Positions 37,250-45,690 of a stretch of 49,556 nt of DNA are shown here, piece by piece; position 1 is the first letter of the stretch; every line of letters starts with the position of its first letter. Under the pieces are notes generated by a model. It was not told the DNA's origin, did not search any database, and saw only the letters and a program-made list of their open reading frames with translations. The DNA is from Propionibacteriaceae bacterium (GTDB lineage Bacteria; Actinomycetota; Actinomycetes; Propionibacteriales; Propionibacteriaceae): contig JADGPA010000183.1 of NCBI GenBank assembly GCA_017882685.1, positions 1 through 49,556 of the forward strand. Reading direction: 5' to 3'. The position numbers and the translations under genes were made by a program.

Positions 37250-37920
37250 GGTCGCGCTGTTCGGCTCTGGTCAGGAAGCGTTCGTGCCGGCACTGGTGGC
37301 TGCAGAACGTCTGCGCGAACCGGAAGCTTGCTCTCGTAACGCCCGGTGAGCAGCAGGCAAGGGTCGGCAGGTCGGGCCCGTACGCGAACATGGCCGGACA
37401 GCCAATGACCCGGACGTCGTCCCCGCCGAAGCCCAACCGCTGCAAGTACTTTGCGGTTCGCTCACCCCGGACGCCGATGTTCGGCGCGTTCCGCAGCACC
37501 GCCCGGACGAGGCGGGTCACGGCCGGTCCAATGTCTCCCCGCGGCTCCCTGGTCTTCAGGGTCAGCTGGGGTTGACACCCGCAACCACGACGGGGATCCG
37601 CAGTCGCTCGATGGTCGCGGTCATGTCCTCGAGCTCCGGATGAAGTGCTGGCGGAACGCGTTGGCCAAAGGGAGCACCACCGCGTCAAAGGAGTCGTTGA
37701 CCCAGCCAGGATCGGCCGTCCGGAAGCGGTCCACCTGCACTGTGGCAGACCCCGCGGACAGCAGCCGATACACAGAATGCGAGAACAGCAGGTTGCCGAC
37801 GTTGTCGCCGAGGTTCCGTCTGGCGAGGGACTGCTCGGCAGAGTAGTTGTCGAACGGGCTCTGGAAGGCGCGCAGCAGGATCCGGTGGTGCGCCGGCTGG
37901 TGGTTGCGGTCCGACGGCAA
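37250..37920 (-). pseudogene. Broken polysaccharide pyruvyl transferase-like gene
   Basis: Reading right to left from TTG 37920 (with GAAGGAA upstream) the product starts LPSDRNHQPAHHR and continues ILLRAFQSPFDNYSAEQSLA and NFDAVVLPLANAFR-like DSFDAVVLPLANAFRQHF. One missing base near 37640 shifts to ELEDMTATIERLRIPVVVAG. Another near 37560 shifts to LTLKTREPRGDIGPAVTRLV, then NAPNIGVRGERTAKYL and VIGCPAMFAYGPDLP. Sequence resemblance fades after ~37380 and the gene abuts ctpE. The order of blocks is that of pyruvyl-transferase-family proteins. Either a decayed gene or, less likely, two sequencing errors. Confidence 0.75.
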
Positions 37921-38030
37921 GGGATTCCTTCGCGTGCAATCAGTCAGAACGGTCAGGCGCGGTCGTCGGTGAACCGGCGAGCGAGCCGGTCGTCGGGCCC
38001 CGATCCGATCGGAGAATACTAGCTGTTCCG

Positions 38031-39098
38031 TCAGCGCAGCCGCGAGACGATGTCGTCGCCAACCACTGACGTCGGCCGCTTCGTGGCCCCGCGCTCTGCG
38101 ATGTCGGCATCGACAGCAGCCTCGATCCTCCGGGCGTCCTCGCCCCGTCCCAAGTGGTCGAGCAGCAGGGCCATCGAAAGGATCGTCGCGGTCGGGTCGG
38201 CCAGTTGCTTTCCCGCGATGTCGGGGGCCGAGCCGTGCACCGGCTCGAACATCGACGGGAAGGCGCCCTCGGGATTGATGTTGGCGCTGGCCGCCAGGCC
38301 TATGCCGCCGGTGACCGCTGCTGCGAGATCGGTGAGGATGTCGCCGAACAGGTTGTCGGTGACCATGACGTCGAAGCGCTGCGGGTCCTGCACGAGGGCG
38401 ATCGTCGCCGCGTCCACGTGCAGGTAGTCGGTGGTGACGCCAGGGTGCTCCGCGGCGATGGCCTCGAACAGCCGGTTCCACAGCCCGCCGGCGTTCACGA
38501 GCACGTTGTGCTTGTGCACCAGCGTGACGTGGTGGCGCCGGCCCTCGGCGCGGACGAAGGCGTCTCGGATAACGCGCTCGACACCGTGGGCGGTGTTGAT
38601 GCTGACCTCGGTGGCAACCTCGTACGCCGTTCCGGCGCGGAAAGCACCGCCGTTGCCGCAGTAGAGGCCCTCGGTGCCCTCCCGAACGACGACGAAGTCG
38701 ATTGGCCCGCGCCGCGTGATCTCGGGGGCAAGGGGAGTGGCCACGCCCGGGTAAAGCCTGGACGGACGCAGGTTCACGTAGTGGTCGAAGGCGAAGCGCA
38801 GCTTCAGCAGCAATCCGCGCTCGAGCAGACCGCTGGGGATCGCCTTGGATCCGGGTGCCGCGCCGACGGCCCCGAGGATGATGGCCTGGCTCGCTGCGAG
38901 TTCTCCCATCACCGAATCGGGCAGTACTTCGCCGGTGCGCTGCCAGCGCTCGGCGCCCAGGTCGTGGTGCACGAAGTCGAAGGCGTCGTCACCGACGACG
39001 GTGGTGAGGACCTTCAGGCCCTCAGCGACCACCTCCGGGCCGATGCCGTCGCCGGCGATGACGGAGATGACGGGCTTGCTGGTGTCTGCTGAACTCAC
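38031..39098 (-). CDS. leuB: 3-isopropylmalate dehydrogenase
   Basis: A 355-aa NAD-dependent enzyme of leucine synthesis. [20 protein letters not shown] (~11) is the N-terminal hallmark, LRPSRLYPG and [14 protein letters not shown] are substrate-binding, [12 protein letters not shown] and [18 protein letters not shown] carry the metal-binding Asp residues, and [12 protein letters not shown] binds NAD. GTG 39098 is chosen because TAGCCT lies 7 nt upstream on the minus strand; 12 open codons upstream are unlike the family. It is divergent from ilvE, 80 bp away. Confidence 0.94.
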   Translation of the reverse strand: MSSADTSKPVISVIAGDGIGPEVVAEGLKVLTTVVGDDAFDFVHHDLGAERWQRTGEVLPDSVMGELAASQAIILGAVGAAPGSKAIPSGLLERGLLLKLRFAFDHYVNLRPSRLYPGVATPLAPEITRRGPIDFVVVREGTEGLYCGNGGAFRAGTAYEVATEVSINTAHGVERVIRDAFVRAEGRRHHVTLVHKHNVLVNAGGLWNRLFEAIAAEHPGVTTDYLHVDAATIALVQDPQRFDVMVTDNLFGDILTDLAAAVTGGIGLAASANINPEGAFPSMFEPVHGSAPDIAGKQLADPTATILSMALLLDHLGRGEDARRIEAAVDADIAERGATKRPTSVVGDDIVSRLR

Positions 39099-39105
39099 CC
39101 CCGCG

Positions 39106-39111
39106 AGGCTA
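39106..39111 (-). promoter_or_regulatory. -10 box, leaderless promoter of leuB
   Basis: TAGCCT on the minus strand ends 7 nt before GTG 39098. Confidence 0.5.
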
Positions 39112-39166
39112 CTTGGCGCCCACCAGCCGGACAATTCCGTCTCACGGAAACCTGGCCCAAAGGCGG

Positions 39167-39172
39167 TAGCAT
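39167..39172 (+). promoter_or_regulatory. -10 box, leaderless promoter of ilvE
   Basis: TAGCAT ends 6 nt before ATG 39179. leuB and ilvE thus share a 55-bp divergent control region. Confidence 0.6.
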
Positions 39173-39178
39173 GCGCCC

Positions 39179-40264
39179 ATGCCCCTGAGCTTCCCGCTGC
39201 ACGCCAATCCCGCTCCGGCCAGCGACGACGATGTCGCCCGGGTCCTTGCCGATCCCGGTTTCGGTGATTACTTCACCGACCATATGAGCGTGGCAACCTG
39301 GACCAGCGACGGCGGCTGGGGCGAGGCAGAGATCAAGCCATACGGTCCTTTCCTGATGGATCCGGCGTCGGCCGTGCTGCACTACGCGCAGGAGGTCTTC
39401 GAGGGCATGAAGGCCTACCGGCACGCCGATGGCTCGATCCACCTGTTCCGGCCCGAGGCGAACGCCCGCCGGTTCCAGACGTCCGCAGCCCGGCTCATGC
39501 TGCCCGAGTTGCCGACCGACGACTTTGTCGCGGCCGTCGCGGAGCTGGTGAAGGCCGATGCCCGCTGGGTGCCCGAGGCCTCCGGAGAACGCAGCCTCTA
39601 CCTGCGGCCGTTCATGTTCGCCTCGGAGGTGTTCCTCGGCGTCCGCGCCGCCCAGCGCGTCACGTTCAGCGTCATTGCCTCCCCGGCCGGGCCGTACTTC
39701 ACCGGCGGCGTGAAGCCGGTCGACATCTGGGTGACAGACACCTACGCCCGTGCAGGTGTCGGCGGGACGGGCGCAGCCAAGTGCGGCGGCAACTACGCAG
39801 CGTCCCTGATCGCCCAGTACGAGGGCTACGAACACGGTTGCTCGCAGGTGCTGTTCATCGAGGCTGCCGACAAGGACCGGGTGGAGGAACTGGGCGGCAT
39901 GAACGTCTTCCTCGTCACGGTCGACAGCCGGCTGGTGACGCCGGCGCTCACCGGGACGATCCTCGAAGGCATCACCCGCGACTCGATCCTCGCCGTCGCC
40001 GCCGACCTCGGCCTGACCCCCGAGGAGCGCCGGATCACCCCGGAGGAACTGTTCGAGGGCATCGCCAACGGCACAACGGTGGAGGCGTTCTCCTGTGGGA
40101 CAGCCGCCGTGGTGACACCGATCGGCGCGTTCAAGTCGACCAAGGGGGAGTGGCGGCTACCCGACAACGGCTCGCCGCAGACCCTTGCGCTGCGCAACGC
40201 CGTCCTCGACATCCAGTACGGACGGGTGCCGGATACCCAGGGGTGGTTGCAGCGGGTCTGCTGA
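39179..40264 (+). CDS. ilvE: Branched-chain amino acid aminotransferase
   Basis: A 361-aa fold-type IV PLP enzyme doing the last step of Val, Leu and Ile synthesis. [18 protein letters not shown] (~65) and [16 protein letters not shown] are typical; the PLP-binding Lys is in [15 protein letters not shown] (~200); [20 protein letters not shown] (~290) completes the site. The ATG has a TAGCAT box 6 nt upstream and no ribosome site. It is convergent with tpx, 21 bp away. Confidence 0.94.
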   Translation: MPLSFPLHANPAPASDDDVARVLADPGFGDYFTDHMSVATWTSDGGWGEAEIKPYGPFLMDPASAVLHYAQEVFEGMKAYRHADGSIHLFRPEANARRFQTSAARLMLPELPTDDFVAAVAELVKADARWVPEASGERSLYLRPFMFASEVFLGVRAAQRVTFSVIASPAGPYFTGGVKPVDIWVTDTYARAGVGGTGAAKCGGNYAASLIAQYEGYEHGCSQVLFIEAADKDRVEELGGMNVFLVTVDSRLVTPALTGTILEGITRDSILAVAADLGLTPEERRITPEELFEGIANGTTVEAFSCGTAAVVTPIGAFKSTKGEWRLPDNGSPQTLALRNAVLDIQYGRVPDTQGWLQRVC

Positions 40265-40285
40265 ACCGCCGCCCATGGCTGCGCC

Positions 40286-40783
40286 TCAGCCGAGCGCGGC
40301 CAACGCGGCGACGTAGTCCGGTTCCTGGTTGATGCTGGGCACTTGCTCGGTGTGCAGGATCGTCAGATCGCGGTCGGCGACGATCACGGCCCTCGACAGC
40401 AGCCCGCGCATCGGCCCGTCCACGAGCGTGAGTCCGAAGTCGAGCCCGAAGCCCGAACGGAAACTGGAACCCGTGGTGACGTTCTGGATGCCCTCCGCAA
40501 CGCAGAAACGCTTGTGCGCGTAGGGCAGGTCTGCGGACACGCACAGCACGAGGGTGTCAGTGAGGCCCGCAGCGAGCTCGTTGAACCGGCGGACGCTCAT
40601 CGCGCAGGTGCCGGTGTCGAGGCTGGGGAAGATGTTCAGCACGAGCCGACGGCCGGCGGCGATCTCCGAGCCGAAGTCGGTCAGGTCGGCTCCCGTGAGG
40701 ATGAACGGTCGGAGCTTCTTGCCGAGCGGTGGCAGTTCGCCGGCGCTATGGACGGTGACGCCTCGGTGGAGCAGTGTTGCCAT
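40286..40783 (-). CDS. tpx: Thiol peroxidase (atypical 2-Cys peroxiredoxin)
   Basis: A 165-aa cytosolic peroxidase. The peroxidatic Cys is in FPSLDTGTCAMSVRRFNE (~52-69) and the resolving Cys in PYAHKRFCVAEG (~87-98), the Tpx arrangement. The N-terminus ATLLHRGVTVHSAGELPP is also typical. ATG 40783 has TAGACA 6 nt upstream on its strand, close to but not matching the TANNNT pattern. It faces cimA across a 140-bp control region. Confidence 0.93.
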   Translation of the reverse strand: MATLLHRGVTVHSAGELPPLGKKLRPFILTGADLTDFGSEIAAGRRLVLNIFPSLDTGTCAMSVRRFNELAAGLTDTLVLCVSADLPYAHKRFCVAEGIQNVTTGSSFRSGFGLDFGLTLVDGPMRGLLSRAVIVADRDLTILHTEQVPSINQEPDYVAALAALG

Positions 40784-40820
40784 AGGGACTGTCTACAAGC
40801 CCCCGCGGTCGAAATCAACT

Positions 40821-40853
40821 GTTTCGCGAGACAGTAGTCTCACGCGGTGAAAC
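40821..40853. promoter_or_regulatory. Inverted repeat between tpx and cimA
   Basis: GTTTCGC...GCG..GAAAC flanks a core GAGAC (40828-40832), AGTA, GTCTC (40837-40841). This imperfect 33-nt dyad lies 38 nt upstream of the tpx start, in position for an operator. Confidence 0.45.
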
Positions 40854-40923
40854 GAGGCCGTAACGGGGGCCGGGGACGGCAGACTCGCCCGATGAGTCCG
40901 CCCAAGACGACCGAGGTGCCCAG

Positions 40924-42519
40924 ATGACGACCTTGCCAGCAGCCCCCGACGTCTTCCACGTCTTCGACACCACCTTGCGTGACGGTGCCCAACAGGAGGG
41001 CCTGCAGCTGACCGTCAGCGACAAGCTGAAGATCGCGCGCCACCTCGACGAGCTGGGAATCGGGTTCATCGAAGGCGGATGGCCGGGCGCCAACCCCAAC
41101 GACACCGCCTTCTTCGCCGCTGCCGCAAACGGCGAATTGAAGCTGAAGAACGCCAAGCTGGTGGCATTCGGCGCCACTCGCAAGGTCGGCGCGACCGCAG
41201 CGGACGACCCGCAGGTGCAGGCGCTGCTGGACGCCTCCACCGAGGTGATCTGCATCGTTGCCAAGAGCCATGACGAGCATGTCTTCCGCGCGCTGCACAC
41301 CACGCTGGAGGAGAACCTGGCGATGGTGGCCGACACGGTGACCCACCTTGTCGCGAGCGGGCGCCGCGTCTTCGTCGATTGTGAGCACTTCTTCGACGGC
41401 TATCGGGCCAACCCCGAGTACGCCCTCGAGGTCGTCCGCACCGCTGCCGAGGCGGGTGCGGAGGTCGTCGTGCTGTGCGACACCAACGGCGGCATGCTGC
41501 CGTCCTGGATGGGCGACATCGTCTCCGCTGCCGCCCAGATCGGGGTCGACCTGGGCATCCACTGCCACAACGACACCGGCTGCGCGGTTGCCAACACCCT
41601 TGCCGCCGTCGAGGCCGGCGTAATGCACGTGCAGGGCACGATGAACGGCCACGGCGAGCGCACCGGCAATGCCAACCTGATCACCGTCGTCGCGAACCTG
41701 CAGCTGAAGTACGGCTGGCCACTGGTGCCGGCCGCTGCGCTCGCAGAGGCCACCCGGATCAGCCACGCCATCGCCGGCGTGACGAACGTGGCCATGAACA
41801 ACCGTCAGCCCTACGTCGGGGCGTCCGCGTTCGCGCACAAGGCCGGCCTGCACGCGTCCGCGATCAAGGTGGACGCCAACCTCTACCAGCACATCGACCC
41901 GAAGCTGGTAGGCAACGACATGCGCATGCTGGTCTCCGACATGGCCGGACGCGCCAATGTGCAGATCAAGGGCTCGGAGTTGGGCTACGACCTGTCCGAC
42001 CGCGAGCTCGCAGCCAAGATCACCGACAAGGTGAAGGCGCGGGAAATGGACGGCTACTCCTACGAGTCGGCCGACGCGTCCTTCGAGCTGCTGCTGCGCG
42101 AGGAGCTCGGCATCCTGGAGCCCTTCTTCGAGGTGCTCAGCTGGCGAGTGCTGACCGGCCATGAGGTGAAGCCGGAGGGCGACTCCGAGGCGATGGTGAA
42201 GGTGCGCGCCAAGGGCATCACCCAGAACCTGGTCGGCGAGGGCCACGGCCCGCTGAACGCACTGGACGTCGCGCTGCGCTCGGCCCTCAACACCGCCTTC
42301 CCGCACGTGGACGACTTCGAGCTCACCGACTACAAGGTGCGCATCCTCGACCAGGGTCACGGCACCGACGCGATCGTCCGCACGCTGATCGACATGACCG
42401 ACGGCGAGCGGACCTGGACGACCGTCGGGGTCGGCACCAACGTGATCGAGGCCTCCTGGGAGGCCCTGCACGACGGCTACCTGTGGGGCCTGACCCACGA
42501 GCAGGACAACAAGTCCTGA
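40924..42519 (+). CDS. cimA: (R)-citramalate synthase
   Basis: A 531-aa enzyme of the HMG-CoA-lyase-like family. The catalytic barrel has FDTTLRDGAQQEGLQLTVSD (~14), GIGFIEGGWPGANPND and the metal site GIHCHNDTGCAVANTLAAV (~210). The C-terminal regulatory LeuA-dimer domain runs ~400-531. Citramalate synthases condense pyruvate with acetyl-CoA for isoleucine synthesis; the GGWPG stretch and length favour this over isopropylmalate or homocitrate synthase. GAGGTG precedes the ATG. A short ORF (40892-40927) overlaps the start. Confidence 0.87.
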   Translation: MTTLPAAPDVFHVFDTTLRDGAQQEGLQLTVSDKLKIARHLDELGIGFIEGGWPGANPNDTAFFAAAANGELKLKNAKLVAFGATRKVGATAADDPQVQALLDASTEVICIVAKSHDEHVFRALHTTLEENLAMVADTVTHLVASGRRVFVDCEHFFDGYRANPEYALEVVRTAAEAGAEVVVLCDTNGGMLPSWMGDIVSAAAQIGVDLGIHCHNDTGCAVANTLAAVEAGVMHVQGTMNGHGERTGNANLITVVANLQLKYGWPLVPAAALAEATRISHAIAGVTNVAMNNRQPYVGASAFAHKAGLHASAIKVDANLYQHIDPKLVGNDMRMLVSDMAGRANVQIKGSELGYDLSDRELAAKITDKVKAREMDGYSYESADASFELLLREELGILEPFFEVLSWRVLTGHEVKPEGDSEAMVKVRAKGITQNLVGEGHGPLNALDVALRSALNTAFPHVDDFELTDYKVRILDQGHGTDAIVRTLIDMTDGERTWTTVGVGTNVIEASWEALHDGYLWGLTHEQDNKS

Positions 42520-42535
42520 CCCTGCCACGCCGACT

Positions 42536-42577
42536 TGTCAGAATCTGGTTCGCCTATAGCCGGATGAGATTCTGACA
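42536..42577. terminator. Bidirectional hairpin between cimA and deoA
   Basis: TGTCAGAATCT (42536-42546) and AGATTCTGACA (42567-42577) are perfect 11-bp complements with a 20-nt loop, placed between two convergent genes. No long T-tract. Confidence 0.55.
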
Positions 42578-42606
42578 GCTCGGGAGCACAGGGTGGTGTG
42601 TGGGGG

Positions 42607-43893
42607 TCAGGATTCTGCGCTGATCCGCTCCAGCACGACCGGACGGAGCTCTGGCGGCGCCGACGCGTAGTCCACGGCGCCGACGAGGGCTTCCTTCGCC
42701 CGCTCGATCCGCTCCGGGGTGTCGGTGTGCAGGGTGAAGAGGGGCTGTCCCGCCTGCACCGGCTCGCCGACGGCAGCGTGCCAGGTGACCCCCGCTGCCG
42801 CCTGCACCTGCTCGCCCTGGACGGCCCTGCCGGCACCCAGCCGCCACGCGGCGAGGCCCACGGCCATCGCGTCCATCCGGGACAGGTAGCCGTCGGCCTC
42901 TGCCGGCACCACCTCGGTGTGCCTGGCAACCGGCAGCGGTGCGTCGGGGTCGCCGCCCTGGGCGCGGATCATCGCCTTCCACGCGTCCATCGCCTTGCCG
43001 GAAACAAGGGCGGCGGCGGGATCGGCGTCAATGCCGGCGCAGGCCAGCATCTCCCTGGCCAGCGCCAGCGTCAGTTCGACCACGTCGGCAGGCCCACCAC
43101 CAGCGAGCACCTCCACCGATTCGGCCACCTCGAGGCCGTTTCCAGCGGTGCGCCCGAGCGGAGTGTCCATGTTCGTGATCAGGGCGACGGTGTTCACCCC
43201 GGCAGCGTTGCCGATGCCCACCATCGTCGTCGCCAGCGCGCGCGACTGCGCGAGGGTCTTCATGAAGGCGCCGGCGCCGGTCTTCACGTCCAACACCAGC
43301 GACGCGGTGCCTTCTGCGATCTTCTTGCTCATGATCGAGGCAGAGATCATCGGGATGGATTCGATGGTCGCGGTGACGTCGCGCAGCGCGTAGAGCTTCT
43401 TGTCTGCTGGGGCGAGACCGGCTCCGGCCGCGCAGATCACCGCTCCCACCGATTCCAGCTGGGCCAGCATCTCCGGGTTGGTAAGGCTTGCCCGCCAGCC
43501 GGGAATCGCTTCCAGCTTGTCCAGGGTGCCGCCGGTGTGGCCGAGCCCGCGCCCGGACAGCTGCGGGACGGCAGCGCCGCAGGCGGCGACCAGCGGTGCC
43601 AGCGGCAGCGTGATCTTGTCGCCGACCCCACCAGTGGAGTGCTTGTCGACGGTCGGACGGCTGAGGCTGGAGAAGTCCATGCGCTCGCCGGTGTCGATCA
43701 TCGCGTTGGTCCAGCGAGTGAGCTCCGTGGCGTCGAGGCCGCGGAAGAAGATGGCCATCGCCATCGCCGACATCTGCTCGTCGGTGACCACACCGTCGGT
43801 GTAGGCCCGGATCAGCCAGTCGATCGCCTCGTCGCCGAGTCGACCCCCGTCCCGCTTGGTCCTGATCAGCTCCACCGCGTCGAACGTGCTCAT
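42607..43893 (-). CDS. deoA: Thymidine phosphorylase
   Basis: A 428-aa enzyme splitting thymidine to thymine and deoxyribose 1-phosphate. The family signature is SGRGLGHTGGTLDKLE (~118-133), preceded by KHSTGGVGDKITLPLAPLV (~85). The N-terminus FDAVELIRTKRDGG is typical, and the C-terminal barrel-sandwich domain is present (AAVGEPVQAGQPLFTLHT). Pyrimidine-nucleoside phosphorylase specificity is possible. The ATG has TAGGGT 7 nt upstream within a palindrome shared with the divergent dehydrogenase gene. Confidence 0.92.
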   Translation of the reverse strand: MSTFDAVELIRTKRDGGRLGDEAIDWLIRAYTDGVVTDEQMSAMAMAIFFRGLDATELTRWTNAMIDTGERMDFSSLSRPTVDKHSTGGVGDKITLPLAPLVAACGAAVPQLSGRGLGHTGGTLDKLEAIPGWRASLTNPEMLAQLESVGAVICAAGAGLAPADKKLYALRDVTATIESIPMISASIMSKKIAEGTASLVLDVKTGAGAFMKTLAQSRALATTMVGIGNAAGVNTVALITNMDTPLGRTAGNGLEVAESVEVLAGGGPADVVELTLALAREMLACAGIDADPAAALVSGKAMDAWKAMIRAQGGDPDAPLPVARHTEVVPAEADGYLSRMDAMAVGLAAWRLGAGRAVQGEQVQAAAGVTWHAAVGEPVQAGQPLFTLHTDTPERIERAKEALVGAVDYASAPPELRPVVLERISAES

Positions 43894-43900
43894 GCCTCGC

Positions 43901-43910
43901 ACCCTAGGGT
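43901..43910. promoter_or_regulatory. Palindromic divergent -10 box
   Basis: ACCCTAGGGT reads TAGGGT on both strands: 43905-43910 ends 6 nt before ATG 43917 (plus), and the minus copy (43906-43901) ends 7 nt before ATG 43893. The two hexamers share two bases, and both mRNAs should be leaderless. Confidence 0.6.
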
Positions 43911-43916
43911 AGGGAC

Positions 43917-44849
43917 ATGGCTCGACGCATCTGGTTGCCCTATCCCGACGCCGCGGCTGCACGGGCAGCCCTCGGACCGCTCCCCGAAGGCCTCGTCGTT
44001 GACGGGTTCCTCGCAGACGGCACCTGGCCCGACTCGATCGGTGAGGTCGAGCTGCTGGTGGCCCCGTACATGTTCCCAGCGCCACAGGTGATGGAGCGGG
44101 TGGGGGAGATGGCCGGCCTCAAGGCCGTGCAGCTGCTCAGCGCCGGCTACGACAACTACCTGCCGTTCCTGCCCGACGGCGTCCAGCTCTGCAACGCGGC
44201 CGGGGTGCATGACGCCAGCACCGCGGAACTCGCTGTCGGGCTCGCCCTTGCCTGCACCCGCCACCTCGACCTGTATGCCCGCAATATGCCGACCGGCACC
44301 TGGGGCAACGACGTCACTATGTCGCTGGCCGACCGGCACGTCCTCATCGTCGGCTACGGACGGATCGGGGCAGCCATCGAGCAGCGCCTGGCCGGTTTCG
44401 AGCTGGGCTCGGTCACCCGCGTCGCCCGCCGCGCACGGACCGGGGACGCGCCTGTCCACCCGATCGAGGAATTGGGTGCCCTGCTTCCGCAGGCCGAGGT
44501 GGTCTTCGTGGTCACCCCGCTGACGCCGTCCACCGAGCACCTGATCGGGGCGGCAGAGCTCGCCCTGCTGCCCGACGGTGCGCTCTTGGTGAACGTTGCC
44601 CGCGGCAGGGTCGTCGATACCGACGCGCTGCTGGCAGCAACCCGCACCGGACGGATCCGGGCCGCGCTCGACGTGACCGATCCCGAGCCGCTGCCGTCCG
44701 ACCACGAGCTGTGGCGAACGCCAGGCGTGCTGATCAGTCCGCATGTCGGTGGCCAGAGCAGCGCGTTCTGGCCGCGAATGGAGCGGATGGTGCGCGGCCA
44801 GCTGGCTCGGTTCGCCGCGGGGGAGCCGCTGCTCAACGTCGTGGCTTGA
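43917..44849 (+). CDS. D-isomer-specific 2-hydroxyacid dehydrogenase
   Basis: A 310-aa NAD(P)-dependent oxidoreductase. The Rossmann motif is VLIVGYGRIGAAIEQRL (~142), and the catalytic Arg, Glu and His are seen in LVNVARGRVVDTDALL, DVTDPEPLPSDHELW and VLISPHVGGQSS. The N-terminal substrate domain has LLSAGYDNYLPFLPDGVQLC and HDASTAELAVGLAL. Substrate is unknown (glyoxylate, hydroxypyruvate or phosphonate are possible). It starts only 23 bp from deoA on the other strand. Confidence 0.88.
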   Translation: MARRIWLPYPDAAAARAALGPLPEGLVVDGFLADGTWPDSIGEVELLVAPYMFPAPQVMERVGEMAGLKAVQLLSAGYDNYLPFLPDGVQLCNAAGVHDASTAELAVGLALACTRHLDLYARNMPTGTWGNDVTMSLADRHVLIVGYGRIGAAIEQRLAGFELGSVTRVARRARTGDAPVHPIEELGALLPQAEVVFVVTPLTPSTEHLIGAAELALLPDGALLVNVARGRVVDTDALLAATRTGRIRAALDVTDPEPLPSDHELWRTPGVLISPHVGGQSSAFWPRMERMVRGQLARFAAGEPLLNVVA

Positions 44850-44873
44850 GCGGGGTCGTCGAGGCGGTGCCCG

Positions 44874-44879
44874 TAAGCT
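44874..44879 (+). promoter_or_regulatory. -10 box, leaderless promoter
   Basis: TAAGCT ends 7 nt before ATG 44887. Confidence 0.5.
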
Positions 44880-44886
44880 GACCGCC

Positions 44887-45690
44887 ATGCGCATTGCCAG
44901 ATTCGTCGCCCAGGGCGATCCCACCTACGGGGTCGTCGAGCTGGCCGAAGACCAGGGGCCGAACCCCGACACCATCGCCGTCGTGTCCGGGGATCCGCTC
45001 GCCGGCCCGGTCCACTACACGGGGGAGCGGCTGCCGTTGGCCGACGTCCGGCTGGTCTCGCCGGTGATTCCGCGCAGCAAGATCATCGGGGTCGGGCGGA
45101 ACTACGCAGAGCACGCCGCAGAACTCGGCAACGAGGTGCCCGCGAACCCGCTGTTGTTCTTCAAGCCCAACACCGCTGTCATCGGTCCGTTCGAACCGAT
45201 CGTGCACCCGCCGGAGACCGAGAACCTGCACTACGAGGGTGAACTGGCTGTCGTGATCGGACGGATCTGCCGCCGCGTCCCGCCGGAGCGGGTCACCGAT
45301 GTCGTGTTCGGCTACACGGTGGCCAACGACGTCACCTGCCGTGACCTGCAGAACAGCGACGGGCAGTGGACACGGGCGAAGGGCTACGACAGCTTCTGCC
45401 CGCTCGGCCCGTGGATCGCCACCCACATCTCCATCGAGGAGGCGGGCAGGCTCGACCTGCTGACCAGCCTCAATGACGAGCCGGTGCAAGCAGCCAGTAC
45501 CGACCAGATGGTGCGCGGCATCCCCGAGCTGATCAGCTACATCAGCGACTTCACCACCCTGTTGCCGGGCGACGTCGTGCTCACCGGCACCCCGGCCGGT
45601 GTGGGACGGATGGTGCCGGGAGACCGCATCAGCGTGACCATCAGCGGCATCGGGACGCTGACCAACACCGTCGTGGCAGAGGATGCCTGA
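44887..45690 (+). CDS. Fumarylacetoacetate hydrolase-family protein
   Basis: A 267-aa FAH-family enzyme. SKIIGVGRNYAEHAAELGNE (~67), LLFFKPNTAVIGPFEPI and the metal ligands in ENLHYEGELAVVIGR (Glu, Glu, ~118) with FGYTVANDVTCRDLQ (Asp) are in the usual order; GTPAGVGRMVPGD closes the site. Members act as acylpyruvases, oxaloacetate decarboxylases or ring-cleavage hydrolases. The gene resembles Rv2993c, which sits before gltX in M. tuberculosis; here a CPBP protease takes that place. Confidence 0.88.
   Translation: MRIARFVAQGDPTYGVVELAEDQGPNPDTIAVVSGDPLAGPVHYTGERLPLADVRLVSPVIPRSKIIGVGRNYAEHAAELGNEVPANPLLFFKPNTAVIGPFEPIVHPPETENLHYEGELAVVIGRICRRVPPERVTDVVFGYTVANDVTCRDLQNSDGQWTRAKGYDSFCPLGPWIATHISIEEAGRLDLLTSLNDEPVQAASTDQMVRGIPELISYISDFTTLLPGDVVLTGTPAGVGRMVPGDRISVTISGIGTLTNTVVAEDA

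Noticed and set aside
37921-38481. Upstream extension of the pyruvyl transferase frame into leuB
   Set aside because: The extra residues are an out-of-frame reading of leuB; TTG 37920 with a ribosome site is the sensible start.
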